Shown: positions 37,184-47,662 of the stretch, piece after piece
How positions within the stretch are numbered: the first letter of the stretch is position 1
How the letters are laid out: the number at the start of each line of letters is the position of its first letter
Source of the DNA: Methylopila capsulata
Lineage (GTDB): Bacteria; Pseudomonadota; Alphaproteobacteria; Rhizobiales; Methylopilaceae
Direction of reading: 5' to 3'
Assembly: GCF_016907975.1 (NCBI RefSeq)
Contig: NZ_JAFBCY010000004.1
Span: 310,001 to 374,000, forward strand
Length of the DNA stretch: 64,000 nucleotides
Program-made: the position numbers and the translations under genes
The notes under the pieces: generated by a model
Told to the model about the DNA's origin: nothing
Databases searched by the model: none
Seen by the model: only the letters and a program-made list of their open reading frames with translations

Positions 37184-37223
37184 CTGAGGAGCGCCGAAGG
37201 CGCGTCTCGAAGCACGCACCTCG
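37184..37223. repeat. Dispersed palindromic intergenic repeat, family A copy 1
   Basis: CTGAGGAGCGCC...GGCGCGTCTCGAAGCACGCAC, found in inverted form at 46171-46213. It is of the type seen many times in Hyphomicrobiales chromosomes (CTGAGGAGC...GTCTCGAAG). It lies between oppC and ettA. Confidence 0.65.
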
Positions 37224-37234
37224 TTTCAGCGCCT

Positions 37235-38353
37235 CTACCGCTCCTTCGGATCGAACGCGTCGCGGAGCCGGTCGCCCAGCACGTTGAGGGCGGCGAGCGT
37301 CGCGATAAAGAAGGCCGCGGGAAACAGCAGGAGGTGCGGCGCGCCCTGCAGGCTGCCCGCGCCTTGCGCGATCAGCGCGCCCCAGCTCGTCAGCGGCGCC
37401 TGCACGCCGAGCCCGAGGAACGACAGGAAGCTTTCGAGCAGGATCACCTTCGGCGCCGTCAGCGTGGCGAAGACGACGACGGTCCCGATCATGTTCGGCA
37501 GGATGTGGCGGGTGAGGATCCGCCCTTCCGCCACGCTCAGCGCGCGGGCGGCCTGCACGAACTCGCGGCTCTTCAGCCGCAGCGTCTCGCCGCGGACGAT
37601 GCGGGCCATGTCGAGCCACTCGATTGCGCCGATCGCCAGAAACAGCAGCGCGACGTTCCGGCCGAAGGCGACCACCAGCAGGATGACGAGGAACACGAAG
37701 GGCAGGGCGTAGAGCACGTCCACGGTCCGCATCATCAGGTCGTCGGTTCGACCGCCGATGAAGCCCGCGATCGCGCCCCAGGCGACGCCGATGACGAGGC
37801 TCGTCAGGGTGGCGAGCACGCCGACCGCGAGCGAGACCTGGCCGCCGACGAGGATGCGCGCCAGCAGGTCGCGCCCGTTGGCGTCGGTCCCCATCAGGAA
37901 ACGAACCCGGCTGACCTCGCCGTCGAGCGTCGCCGTTCTGCCGCCATCGCGGGTTTCGGCAAGACGGGCGTTGCGAAACTCGTCGGCGCGATCGACGTAG
38001 CGGAGCACCCGCGGATCGATGGGCTGCTCCGACGTCGCCACCGCCCGGAAACGACCGCCCTCGACGGAAAGACTCTTAAGCTCCACCCGGCCGCGCGCGA
38101 GCGCGGAGCGCAGCGCGGCCTCGAGCGTCTCCTCCTGTGGATAGGGCTGGAGGCTCGGGGGGACCAGCACGTAGGAGCGGTAGACGCGGTCATGAGGATG
38201 CGGCGAGAGCCACGGGCCGACAAAGCAGACGGCGGCGATGGCGAGCAGAAGCCCGAGCGCCGCAAGTCCCACGGGGTCACGCCGCAGCCGCTCGAGCGCG
38301 CGCCGGCCGAGGCCGCCGCGGAGAGGAGAAGCCGTCAGCGCCGCGTCAGTCAT
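37235..38353 (-). CDS. oppC: Oligopeptide/microcin-type ABC permease, OppC-like
   Basis: 372-aa inner-membrane permease. The TM1 segment is near residue 40. A soluble insert of about 70 residues follows, then GTDANGRDLLARIL and the BPD_transp_1 domain with five helices and the EAA loop (REFVQAARALSVAEGRILTRHILPN). Length is above the 300 of E. coli OppC because of the insert. It overlaps oppB by 8 bases. No oppD/oppF ATPase genes follow; the next gene is ettA. Confidence 0.9.
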   Translation of the reverse strand: MTDAALTASPLRGGLGRRALERLRRDPVGLAALGLLLAIAAVCFVGPWLSPHPHDRVYRSYVLVPPSLQPYPQEETLEAALRSALARGRVELKSLSVEGGRFRAVATSEQPIDPRVLRYVDRADEFRNARLAETRDGGRTATLDGEVSRVRFLMGTDANGRDLLARILVGGQVSLAVGVLATLTSLVIGVAWGAIAGFIGGRTDDLMMRTVDVLYALPFVFLVILLVVAFGRNVALLFLAIGAIEWLDMARIVRGETLRLKSREFVQAARALSVAEGRILTRHILPNMIGTVVVFATLTAPKVILLESFLSFLGLGVQAPLTSWGALIAQGAGSLQGAPHLLLFPAAFFIATLAALNVLGDRLRDAFDPKER

Positions 38354-39266
38354 GGCGGATCCGGGGATCGAGCGCGGCGTAGGCGAGATCGACCAGCACG
38401 TTGAAGGCGACGATGAAGACCGCGACCAGCACCACCGTGCCCATGACCAGTGCGTAGTCGCGGTTGAGCGCGCCGAGCACGAAATAGCGGCCGACGCCGG
38501 GAATGCCGAAGATCGTCTCGACCACGACCGAGCCTGTGAGCAGCCCCGCCGCCGCCGGCCCGAGGTAGGACACGACCGGGCCGCCGGCCGCGCGTAGGGC
38601 CTGGGCCGTCACCCGCCATTCGGGAAGCCCGTAGGCGCGGGCGGTGCGGATGTGGTCCGCCTTCAGCGCCTCGATGGTCGCGGCGCGGGTCAGCCGGGCG
38701 AAGGCCGCGATCTGCGGCAGCGCGAGCGCGACCACAGGCAGGATCTTGTAGGCGAGCGCGCCCTCGCCCCAACCGGCGGCCGGCAGCCAGCCCAGCCAGA
38801 CGGCGAACACCAGCGACAGCAGCGGCGCGATGACGAAGCTCGGCACGGTGACGCCGAGGCCCGCGAGCGTGGTGACGACCGCGTCGAGCGCCGATCCTCG
38901 CCGTTTCGCCGCCAGCGCGCCCAGCGAGACGCCGACGGCGAGCGACAGCAGCAGCGCAGCGCCGCCGATCTGGAGCGAATAGGGCAGGGCGCGGGCGAAC
39001 AGCTCCGTCACGGTGAAGTCGCGGTAGCTGTAGCTCGGGCCCAGATCGCCCCGGAGCAGCTGCGCAAGGTAGTCGCGGTACTGCACGATCAGCGGTTGGT
39101 CGAGCCGGTACGCGCGCTTGAGGTTTTCGAGCACCGCGGGCGCCAGCGCCTGATCGGCGTTGAACGGCCCGCCGGGCGTGAAGCGCATCAGGACGAAGGA
39201 GAGCGTGACCACCGCGAACAGCGTCGGGATGGCCCAGAGCAGACGGCGGACAAGGAAGGCGGTCAT
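38346..39266 (-). CDS. oppB: Oligopeptide ABC permease, OppB-like
   Basis: 306-aa permease with six predicted helices. The N-terminal MTAFLVRRLLWAIPTLFAVV is characteristic of OppB/DppB, and RFTPGGPF and the EAA loop (IRTARAYGLPEWRVTAQALR) follow the family pattern. The C-terminus LDPRIRHD is typical. The start at 39266 is chosen; an upstream extension runs into the poly-C/G block and is rejected. It lies between oppA (328-bp gap) and oppC (overlap). Confidence 0.92.
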   Translation of the reverse strand: MTAFLVRRLLWAIPTLFAVVTLSFVLMRFTPGGPFNADQALAPAVLENLKRAYRLDQPLIVQYRDYLAQLLRGDLGPSYSYRDFTVTELFARALPYSLQIGGAALLLSLAVGVSLGALAAKRRGSALDAVVTTLAGLGVTVPSFVIAPLLSLVFAVWLGWLPAAGWGEGALAYKILPVVALALPQIAAFARLTRAATIEALKADHIRTARAYGLPEWRVTAQALRAAGGPVVSYLGPAAAGLLTGSVVVETIFGIPGVGRYFVLGALNRDYALVMGTVVLVAVFIVAFNVLVDLAYAALDPRIRHD

Positions 39267-39594
39267 GGAACGCTCACTTCCGAAGAAGCGAGGCCTGCCC
39301 CCCTCCCCCTTGCGGGGAGGGGCCGGGGGTGGGGGTGGTTCAGGATGGAGCGCGGCGTCAGAAGGCCGCCCCGCCCGCGGGTACTTTGCGGCGCCACCCC
39401 CCCCCCCAAACCCACCCCCCCCCCGGGGGGGGGGGCCCCCCCCCCCCCCCCCCCCCGGCGGGGGGGCGGGGGGGGGAGTCCCCGCGCCCCAAACCCCCCC
39501 CGCAAACGACCGAGGCGCCATCCCCTCGCGCCGTAGGGGTGATGGGTTCCGGCATTTCGCTTCTCGTCAGCCGGGACGACGGCGGCGCGCGCCC
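39267..39594. other. 328-bp oppA-oppB spacer with repeat and extreme homopolymers
   Basis: There is no gene here. It holds a CCCCTCCCC...GGGGAGGGG...GGGGGTGGGGG intergenic repeat (about 39300-39340) that recurs in many Hyphomicrobiales spacers. Next comes a block of pure C and G runs at 39397-39476, annotated separately. The remaining sequence is ordinary. Confidence 0.6.
39397..39476. repeat. Poly-C/poly-G low-complexity block, possible assembly artefact
   Basis: Runs of 11 C (39397-39407), 10 C (39415-39424), 11 G (39425-39435), 21 C (39436-39456), 7 G (39460-39466) and 9 G (39468-39476). Nothing like it occurs elsewhere in the window. It could form hairpins or G-quadruplexes, but unreliable base calls next to the preceding G/C repeat are the simplest explanation. 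Confidence 0.85.
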
Positions 39595-41175
39595 TCATGG
39601 CTCCAGCCTCAGGTAGCGCGTGGGATGGATGTCCATGACGTTGTCCTCCCACCCCTTCAGCCGGTGGGAGACCAGCGCCTTGGAGGCGTAGAACAGGATC
39701 GGGATCATCGGCTGCTCGTCGACCAGGATCGCCTCCGCCTTCCCAAGCGTGGCGAGGCGCGCGGCGGGGTCGGCGATGTCGTCGGACGCCTTCACCAGCG
39801 CGTCGTAAGGAGGGCTCTTCCAGCCGGGATAGTTGAAGCCGACGTTGTCGCTGAGCCCCAGGAACAGGAAGTTCTGCGGGTCGCGGTAGTCGGCGATCCA
39901 GGCGGCGCGGGCGACGTCGAAGTCGCCCCCGTTCTGCAGATGCGCGAAATGGGTCTTGCCGTCCGAGTTGATCAAGCGGGTCGAGACGCCGATCGCCTTC
40001 CACATGTCGGCGATCGCCGTCGCGGTGTTCTGGTGGTTCTCGCTGGAGTTGTAGCGGATCTCGACCTCGAGGCGTTTCGCTCCCGGGCCGTAGCCGGCCT
40101 GCTTGAGAAGGGCGCTCGCGGCGTCCTCCCGCTCGAGCTGCGACATCGCCCGCCACGACGCCTCGACCGGGGCGTAGCCGTCGAACCCAGGAGGAACCCA
40201 GCCGTAGGCGGGCAGCATCGTTCCGGCCCAGACCTTGTCGGCGATGAACTCCCGGTCGAGCGCCATGGAGAGCGCGCGGCGGATGCGTGGGTCTGAGAAC
40301 GGGGCCTTCCGCACGTTCACGGCGTAGTAGTAGACGCCGACGTAAGGCGCGATCCGGAGCTGGTCGCCGAGCGTGCGGCGGATGAAAGCGATCTGTTCCG
40401 CCGGCACGTCGTCGTAGGACTGGATCTCGCCGGTCTGGAAGCGGCGGAGCGCCGCGCCGCGGTCCTCCAGCGGCACGTAGTTCACCACGTCGATCGCGAC
40501 CTCGGAGGCCGCGTGGAAGAACGGGTTCTTCTCCAGCCGGATGTGGTCGTTGGGCAGGTTCTCGGCCAGCCGGTAGGCGCCGTTCGTCACCATGCGCCCG
40601 GGCTTCAGCCAGTCGCGGCCGAAGCGCTCCACGCTCGCGCGGTGCACGGGATAGGTCGTCTGGTGGGTCAGCAGCTCCAGGAAGTAGGGCGTCGGCCGCT
40701 CCAGCCGGATCTCCAGCGTGCGCGCGTCCCGCGCCACGACGCCCAGCGCCTCCCTCGGCGCTTCGCCCTTGTTGACCTTCTCGGCGTTCAGGATCGGGTA
40801 GAGCAGGTTGGCGTACTTCGCCGCGAAGGACGGGTCGAGGATCCGGCGGAGCGAGAACGCGAAATCCTCCGCCGTCACCGGATCGCCGTTCGACCAGCGC
40901 GCGTCGGGCCGGAGCGTGAAGACCCAGGTTCGGCCGTCGTCGGAGACCTCCCAGCGTTCCGCCACGCCCGGCACGACGTCGGCGCGGCCGTCGTGGGCGG
41001 TGAGGCCCTCGAACAGCTCGCGCATCAGGTTCGCCTCCTGCACGGTGGAGACGAGGTGCGGGTCGAGCGTCTCCGGCTCGCCGGAGTTGCCGCGGTCGTA
41101 GACGACCTCGGCCGAGGCCGCCGTCGCGAACAGCAGCGCAAGGCAGGCGAGCGCGAGGCGGCGGAGAGAGGTCAC
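39595..41175 (-). CDS. oppA: Oligopeptide-binding protein, OppA-like (ABC importer)
   Basis: 526-aa periplasmic binding protein (SBP_bac_5). From the GTG at 41175, with AGGA 7 bases upstream, it starts with the signal peptide VTSLRRLALACLALLFATAA and mature AEVVYDRGNSGEPETLDPH. Hallmarks are the SNGDPVTAEDFAFSLRR segment, PFSDPRIRRALSMALDR and the C-terminal DYRDPQNFL. An ATG at 41208 is in frame but lacks a ribosome site. It is the first gene of the oppA-B-C set; no dedicated ATPase genes are present. Confidence 0.92.
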   Translation of the reverse strand: MTSLRRLALACLALLFATAASAEVVYDRGNSGEPETLDPHLVSTVQEANLMRELFEGLTAHDGRADVVPGVAERWEVSDDGRTWVFTLRPDARWSNGDPVTAEDFAFSLRRILDPSFAAKYANLLYPILNAEKVNKGEAPREALGVVARDARTLEIRLERPTPYFLELLTHQTTYPVHRASVERFGRDWLKPGRMVTNGAYRLAENLPNDHIRLEKNPFFHAASEVAIDVVNYVPLEDRGAALRRFQTGEIQSYDDVPAEQIAFIRRTLGDQLRIAPYVGVYYYAVNVRKAPFSDPRIRRALSMALDREFIADKVWAGTMLPAYGWVPPGFDGYAPVEASWRAMSQLEREDAASALLKQAGYGPGAKRLEVEIRYNSSENHQNTATAIADMWKAIGVSTRLINSDGKTHFAHLQNGGDFDVARAAWIADYRDPQNFLFLGLSDNVGFNYPGWKSPPYDALVKASDDIADPAARLATLGKAEAILVDEQPMIPILFYASKALVSHRLKGWEDNVMDIHPTRYLRLEP

Positions 41176-41351
41176 GAAGGGTCCTGATCGGCGAAGCGGC
41201 GGCGTCATGCTAGGGGGTGCCGTCTCTGCGCCGCAAGCGCCGCGCGGCCACTGTCGCCGCGTTGCAACGCTCGGCGAACCTTTGCCGCTCGCCACGTTTC
41301 GGTAACCATCCCGGCGTTCAATGGGCGTCGTAGAGTGCGGTTGCGAAGGGC

Positions 41352-42227
41352 GTGGCGGAAGGCATGGGCGTGGATCTGTTCGCGGGGCTCACCAATGCGG
41401 CGCTTCCGCCGCTCGACCGGACGCCTCGCATTCTCGTGTTCGATTCAGGCCTCGGCGGCCTGACGGTGCTTGCCGAGCTGGTCGCGACGTTTCCCTACGC
41501 GGCCTATGTCTACGCCGCCGACGACGCCGCCTTCCCCTACGGCGCGCTCTCGCCCGAACGCCTTGTCGCCCGGATCGTGACGGTAATGGAGCGGCTGATC
41601 GACCGGGAGGCTCCCGACCTCGTGGTCATCGCCTGCAACACCGCCTCCACGCTCGCTCTGCCGGCGCTGCGCGCCCGCTTCGCGCTGCCGTTCGTGGGCA
41701 CGGTGCCTGCGGTGAAGCCCGCCGTGGCCGCGACGCGCTCGGGTCTCGTCACCGTGCTGGCGACTCCCGGAGCCGCCCGAAGCGAGCACACGCACGCCAT
41801 GATCGACGCCTTTGCGGGATCGGTGAAGGTCACGCTCGTGGGCGCCCCGAACCTCGCCGCCTTTGCGGAGGCCGAGCTTCGCGGCGCGCCGATCGACGAT
41901 GGCGCGCTCGCCGCCGAGATCGCGCCCTGTTTCGTGGAGGAGGACGGCCGCCGCACCGACGCGGTCGCCCTCGCCTGCACGCACTTTCCGCTGCTCACCC
42001 GGCGCTTCCGCGGGCTCAGCCCCTGGGACGTCGCCTGGATCGACCCGGCGCCGGCGGTCGCCCGCCGCGTCGCCGCATTGCTCAGCGCCTCGCCCATGCC
42101 GGCGGGGCCGCCCGCCGAGCGCCGCGCGCTCTTCACCTCGAACCGGACGGCGCCGTCGCCCCTGGTCTGCGCGCTCGCCGCGCGTGGGCTTACGACGATC
42201 GAAGCCGGCGTTTCTCCACTCGACTGA
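41352..42227 (+). CDS. murI: Glutamate racemase
   Basis: 291-aa enzyme that makes D-glutamate for peptidoglycan. The catalytic Cys pair is in ACNTAS and ACTHFPLL, and LVFDSGLGGLTVL is the N-terminal substrate motif. The GTG at 41352 is used; an ATG four codons later (MGVDLFA) is also plausible. The family usually has 265-290 residues. A nested hairpin follows the stop (42227-42271). Confidence 0.93.
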   Translation: MAEGMGVDLFAGLTNAALPPLDRTPRILVFDSGLGGLTVLAELVATFPYAAYVYAADDAAFPYGALSPERLVARIVTVMERLIDREAPDLVVIACNTASTLALPALRARFALPFVGTVPAVKPAVAATRSGLVTVLATPGAARSEHTHAMIDAFAGSVKVTLVGAPNLAAFAEAELRGAPIDDGALAAEIAPCFVEEDGRRTDAVALACTHFPLLTRRFRGLSPWDVAWIDPAPAVARRVAALLSASPMPAGPPAERRALFTSNRTAPSPLVCALAARGLTTIEAGVSPLD

Positions 42228-42271
42228 AGACGATCTTGTCCATCCCGTCTTCAGGATGCCACGATCGTCTT
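42227..42271 (+). terminator. Nested hairpin after murI
   Basis: AAGACGATC (42227-42235) pairs with GATCGTCTT (42263-42271). A second stem, CATCC/GGATG (42241-42245 and 42254-42258), is nested inside. There is no T-run, so it is terminator-like only. It begins at the last base of the murI stop codon. Confidence 0.45.
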
Positions 42272-42285
42272 ATGTCATTTGACAT
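42272..42285. promoter_or_regulatory. 14-bp palindrome upstream of the GNAT gene
   Basis: ATGTCATTTGACAT (6-bp arms, 2-bp centre) lies 58 bp before the GNAT start. It is a candidate operator; no known motif is recognised. Confidence 0.3.
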
Positions 42286-42343
42286 CTGATCTGCGGACCC
42301 AACCGCGGACGGCCGCGACAGGCGGAAAACAGGACGCGCCGCG

Positions 42344-42880
42344 ATGCTCAGCGCTCGCTATCCGACGATCCTCGAGATCGAGGGCATTCTCGCCGACGTG
42401 CCGCACGACGGCTACGTCGACGCGGTCACCGCGGCCTTCGCCGATCCCGCGGTCATGGTCACGCTCGGCGGGGTGCGCCCGCCCGAGGCCGCGCGCAGCT
42501 TCATCACCCGCGCCCGCGCCCACTGGCGCGACGCCGGCTTCGGCCTGTGGTTCCTCCGCGACATGCGGGACGGGTCCTTCGCCGGTTGGGCCGGCATCCG
42601 CCGCTGCGAGGCCGACGGGGAGAAGACGGTCGAGCTCGCCTACGCGCTGATGCCGAAGCTGCGCTGCAAGGGCCACGCGACCCGCATCGGCGCCGCGGCG
42701 CTTCAGCTCGGCTTCGAGAACCTGGGGCTGCCCGAGATCGTCGCCTTCACGACCGAGGCGAACACGCACTCTCTCGCGGTGATCGAACGCCTCGCCTTCG
42801 CCTACGACAAGCCGTTCCAGCACGCCGGCCTGCCGCACGTGCTTTACCGGCGAACGGCGGCGCTGCACGCGGCGGCGTGA
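42344..42880 (+). CDS. GNAT-family N-acetyltransferase
   Basis: 178-aa acetyltransferase of the RimJ/RimL-like branch. The pattern FIxRARxHWRDAGFGLWFLRD, then GWAGIRRCE, ELAYALMPKLRCKGHATRIG (acetyl-CoA loop KGHAT) and AFTTEANTHSLAVIERLAFAYD is typical. The substrate (protein N-terminus or small molecule) cannot be told from sequence. A dispersed palindromic repeat follows the stop. Confidence 0.86.
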   Translation: MLSARYPTILEIEGILADVPHDGYVDAVTAAFADPAVMVTLGGVRPPEAARSFITRARAHWRDAGFGLWFLRDMRDGSFAGWAGIRRCEADGEKTVELAYALMPKLRCKGHATRIGAAALQLGFENLGLPEIVAFTTEANTHSLAVIERLAFAYDKPFQHAGLPHVLYRRTAALHAAA

Positions 42881-42890
42881 GGGGCGGCGT

Positions 42891-42924
42891 GTCATCCCGG
42901 ACGGCCTAAGGCCGATCCGGGACC
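42891..42924. repeat. Dispersed palindromic repeat, family B copy 1
   Basis: GTCATCCCGGACGGCC...GATCCGGGACC. Related units lie at 53502-53543 and 53574-53610. It is located in the spacer after the GNAT gene. Confidence 0.65.
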
Positions 42925-43032
42925 GTTCTCTGGGCAGCATTCGTTTTAAGCCCTGCGCCCATGTTCGTTAATGCTGCAGCCGACTCATCACTGGTCGTAT
43001 TAGAGAGCATGGTGAGCGGAGCGAGCGGACTG

Positions 43033-43410
43033 ATGGGGACGTGGGATCTGGGCCATCTGGCGAACGACGAGGCCGCGGAGTTGCAAGCTGAGTTCGAGGC
43101 GGACCGCGATGCTCGTATTTTCCTCGCGGCATTTGCAGCGGCCACTCTGCCCACAGAGGTTTACCTCGAGCGCCCTGAGGCGCAACGAGCAGTAGCTGCG
43201 GCTCATCTTCTGGCCGAATCGCATCGGCTTGGCGCAGGGATACGAGGTCCTGCTGGCGAAGACCTTTGCCGCCCTGCGATCCATGCTCTGAGGCGTATTC
43301 GGCAGGATCAGTCGGAGCTGCAGGAACTTTGGGATGAATCGCCGTCGGACGGACCCCAATGGCGCGCAGGCATGGATCGCCTGATCCACGATCTGCAGCA
43401 TCAAAACTAG
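43033..43410 (+). CDS. DUF4259 domain protein
   Basis: 125-aa protein starting MGTWDLGHLANDEAAEL, which matches the opening of DUF4259 (M-G-x-W-x-x-G-x-x-x-N-D-x-A-x). The remainder is helical with Ala/Leu/Glu and no catalytic motif. GC is somewhat below that of the neighbours. An earlier in-frame ATG at 42961 exists, but the conserved domain begins at 43033. Function is unknown; members are often encoded near phage-type or defence genes, but none is seen here. Confidence 0.7.
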   Translation: MGTWDLGHLANDEAAELQAEFEADRDARIFLAAFAAATLPTEVYLERPEAQRAVAAAHLLAESHRLGAGIRGPAGEDLCRPAIHALRRIRQDQSELQELWDESPSDGPQWRAGMDRLIHDLQHQN

Positions 43411-43454
43411 GATCTCATTTCACTCGCGCCCGCCATCCGCGGACGCTCCCGTCC

Positions 43455-46133
<2,679 letters not shown>

Positions 46134-46170
46134 AGGGCGTCCGTCTTCATAAGAGTTCGTGGAGAGCCGA

Positions 46171-46213
46171 GTGCGTGCTTCGAGACGGCCCTCCGGGCCT
46201 CCTCAGCATGAGG
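46171..46213. repeat. Dispersed palindromic repeat, family A copy 2
   Basis: GTGCGTGCTTCGAGACGG...CTCCTCAGCATGAGG, the inverted relative of 37184-37223. It lies in the spacer between the two metH halves. Confidence 0.65.
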
Positions 46214-46231
46214 TGGCCGGAGAGTGAAAAA

Positions 46232-46266
46232 GTAGGTCCTCACGCTAAGGAGCTTGCAGGACCTAC
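46232..46266. repeat. 9-bp inverted repeat between metH halves
   Basis: GTAGGTCCT (46232-46240) and AGGACCTAC (46258-46266) with a 17-base loop. In the mRNA it would form a stem-loop 14 bases after the metH N-subunit stop. It may balance the levels of the two subunits; this is inference. Confidence 0.5.
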
Positions 46267-46280
46267 ATGTGTGATGACGA

Positions 46281-47336
46281 TCACGCCACCAGCTCGAACG
46301 GCTCCAGCCCCGAAAGCCGCATCTTGGGCGCGACCTCCGGGATCGTCCGCGGCGCCTTGCCCTTCACGGCCTCGGCGATCGCCGCGATGTGGGCGGGCGT
46401 GGTGCCGCAGCAGCCGCCGACGATGTTGACGAGACCGGAGCTTGCGAATTCGCCGACCAGGACGGCCATCGCCTCCGGGCTCTCGTCGTAGAGCCCGAAT
46501 TCGTTGGGAAGGCCGGCGTTGGGGTAGGCGCAGATCAACGTGTCCGCGACGCGCGAGAGCTCCGCCACATGGGCGCGCATCTCCTTGGCGCCGAGCGCGC
46601 AGTTCAGTCCGACCGACAGCGGCTGCGCGTGCGACAGCGCGTTCCAGAACGCGGCCGGCGTCTGGCCGGAGAGCGTGCGGCCGGAAAGGTCGGTGATCGT
46701 GCCGGAGATCATCACCGGCAGGCGGCGTCCGAGCTCGGCGAAGATCTCCTCCAGCGCGAACACCGCGGCCTTGGCGTTCAGCGTGTCGAAGATGGTCTCG
46801 ATCAGCAGCGCGTCGGCGCCGCCCTCGATCAGGCCGCGCGCGGCCTCGCCGTAGGCGGTCGCCAGCTCGTCGAAGGTCACGGCGCGGAAGCCGGGGTTGT
46901 TCACGTCCGGCGAGATCGAGGCGGTGCGGTTGGTGGGGCCGATGGCGCCGGCGACGAAGCGCGGACGACCGTCCTCCTTCGCCGCGATGTCGCCCGCCTG
47001 GCGCGCGAGCCGGGCGCCCTCGACGTTCAGCTCGTAGGCGAGCGCCTCCATGCCGTAGTCGGCCTGGGCGATCGTGGTCGAGGAGAAGGTGTTGGTCTCG
47101 ACGATGTCGGCGCCCGCCCGGAAGTACTCCAGATGGATCTCGCGGATGGCGTCCGGCTGGGTCAGGATCAGCAGGTCGTTGTTGCCCTTGAGGTCGCGGC
47201 CCCAGTCCTTGAAGCGCTCGGCGCGGAAGTCGGCCTCCGAGAACTTGCGCTGCTGGATCATGGTGCCCATCGCGCCGTCGAGCACGAGGATGCGCTCGGA
47301 GGCGAGCTTCCGCAGCGTGGTTTCGACGTCGCTCAT
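46281..47336 (-). CDS. metH: Methionine synthase, homocysteine-binding N-terminal subunit
   Basis: 351-aa homocysteine S-methyltransferase domain. It starts near [19 protein letters not shown], has the [14 protein letters not shown] region and supplies the zinc ligands Cys in GLNCALG and the GGCCGTTP pair. It ends at [10 protein letters not shown], just before the MetH interdomain linker. The pterin/cobalamin part is a separate downstream gene. The 83-aa gene lies 12 bases upstream. Confidence 0.95.
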   Translation of the reverse strand: MSDVETTLRKLASERILVLDGAMGTMIQQRKFSEADFRAERFKDWGRDLKGNNDLLILTQPDAIREIHLEYFRAGADIVETNTFSSTTIAQADYGMEALAYELNVEGARLARQAGDIAAKEDGRPRFVAGAIGPTNRTASISPDVNNPGFRAVTFDELATAYGEAARGLIEGGADALLIETIFDTLNAKAAVFALEEIFAELGRRLPVMISGTITDLSGRTLSGQTPAAFWNALSHAQPLSVGLNCALGAKEMRAHVAELSRVADTLICAYPNAGLPNEFGLYDESPEAMAVLVGEFASSGLVNIVGGCCGTTPAHIAAIAEAVKGKAPRTIPEVAPKMRLSGLEPFELVA

Positions 47337-47348
47337 GATCTCAACTCC

Positions 47349-47600
47349 TTACTTCACCGATTCCAGCGCCTCGAGACGTTTCTCGATCGCCTCCCGTCGA
47401 TCGTCGACGCCGTTCACGACGTAACGGCCGAGGATCGTCTCGCTCTTCAGCGCTTCCCGAATGGCTTCGAGCTTCTTGTCTTGCGCCGCGAACTGTCCGT
47501 CGACTTCGTCGAAACGGGCGCCGATCGCGTCGAAGCGCGCATTCATGTCGTGCCGCAGTTCCCGCAGCAGGGTCAGAACGAGGTTGTCAGGCTCGGCCAT
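47349..47600 (-). CDS. Small 83-aa coiled-coil protein in the met operon
   Basis: MAEPDNLVLTLLRELRHDMN followed by two short heptad-rich helices (ARFDAIGARFDEVDGQFAAQ, then DKKLEAIREALKS) and a C-terminal helix (RREAIEKRLEALESVK). It is predicted soluble and oligomeric. It lies between metF and the metH N-subunit in the same direction, with 12 bases to the latter. Similar small coiled-coil proteins are widespread in Hyphomicrobiales, but no function is known. Confidence 0.7.
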   Translation of the reverse strand: MAEPDNLVLTLLRELRHDMNARFDAIGARFDEVDGQFAAQDKKLEAIREALKSETILGRYVVNGVDDRREAIEKRLEALESVK

Positions 47601-47662
47601 GGCGTCAGCTCCGTGGATATCTCGTCCTTAAGATGGGCGCGTTTCCTCAGAAATGCACCGTC

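Noticed and set aside
46134-46280. metH split as a frameshift or assembly error
   Set aside because: Each half has its own start and complete domain ends, and the 147-bp spacer holds unrelated repeat sequence.
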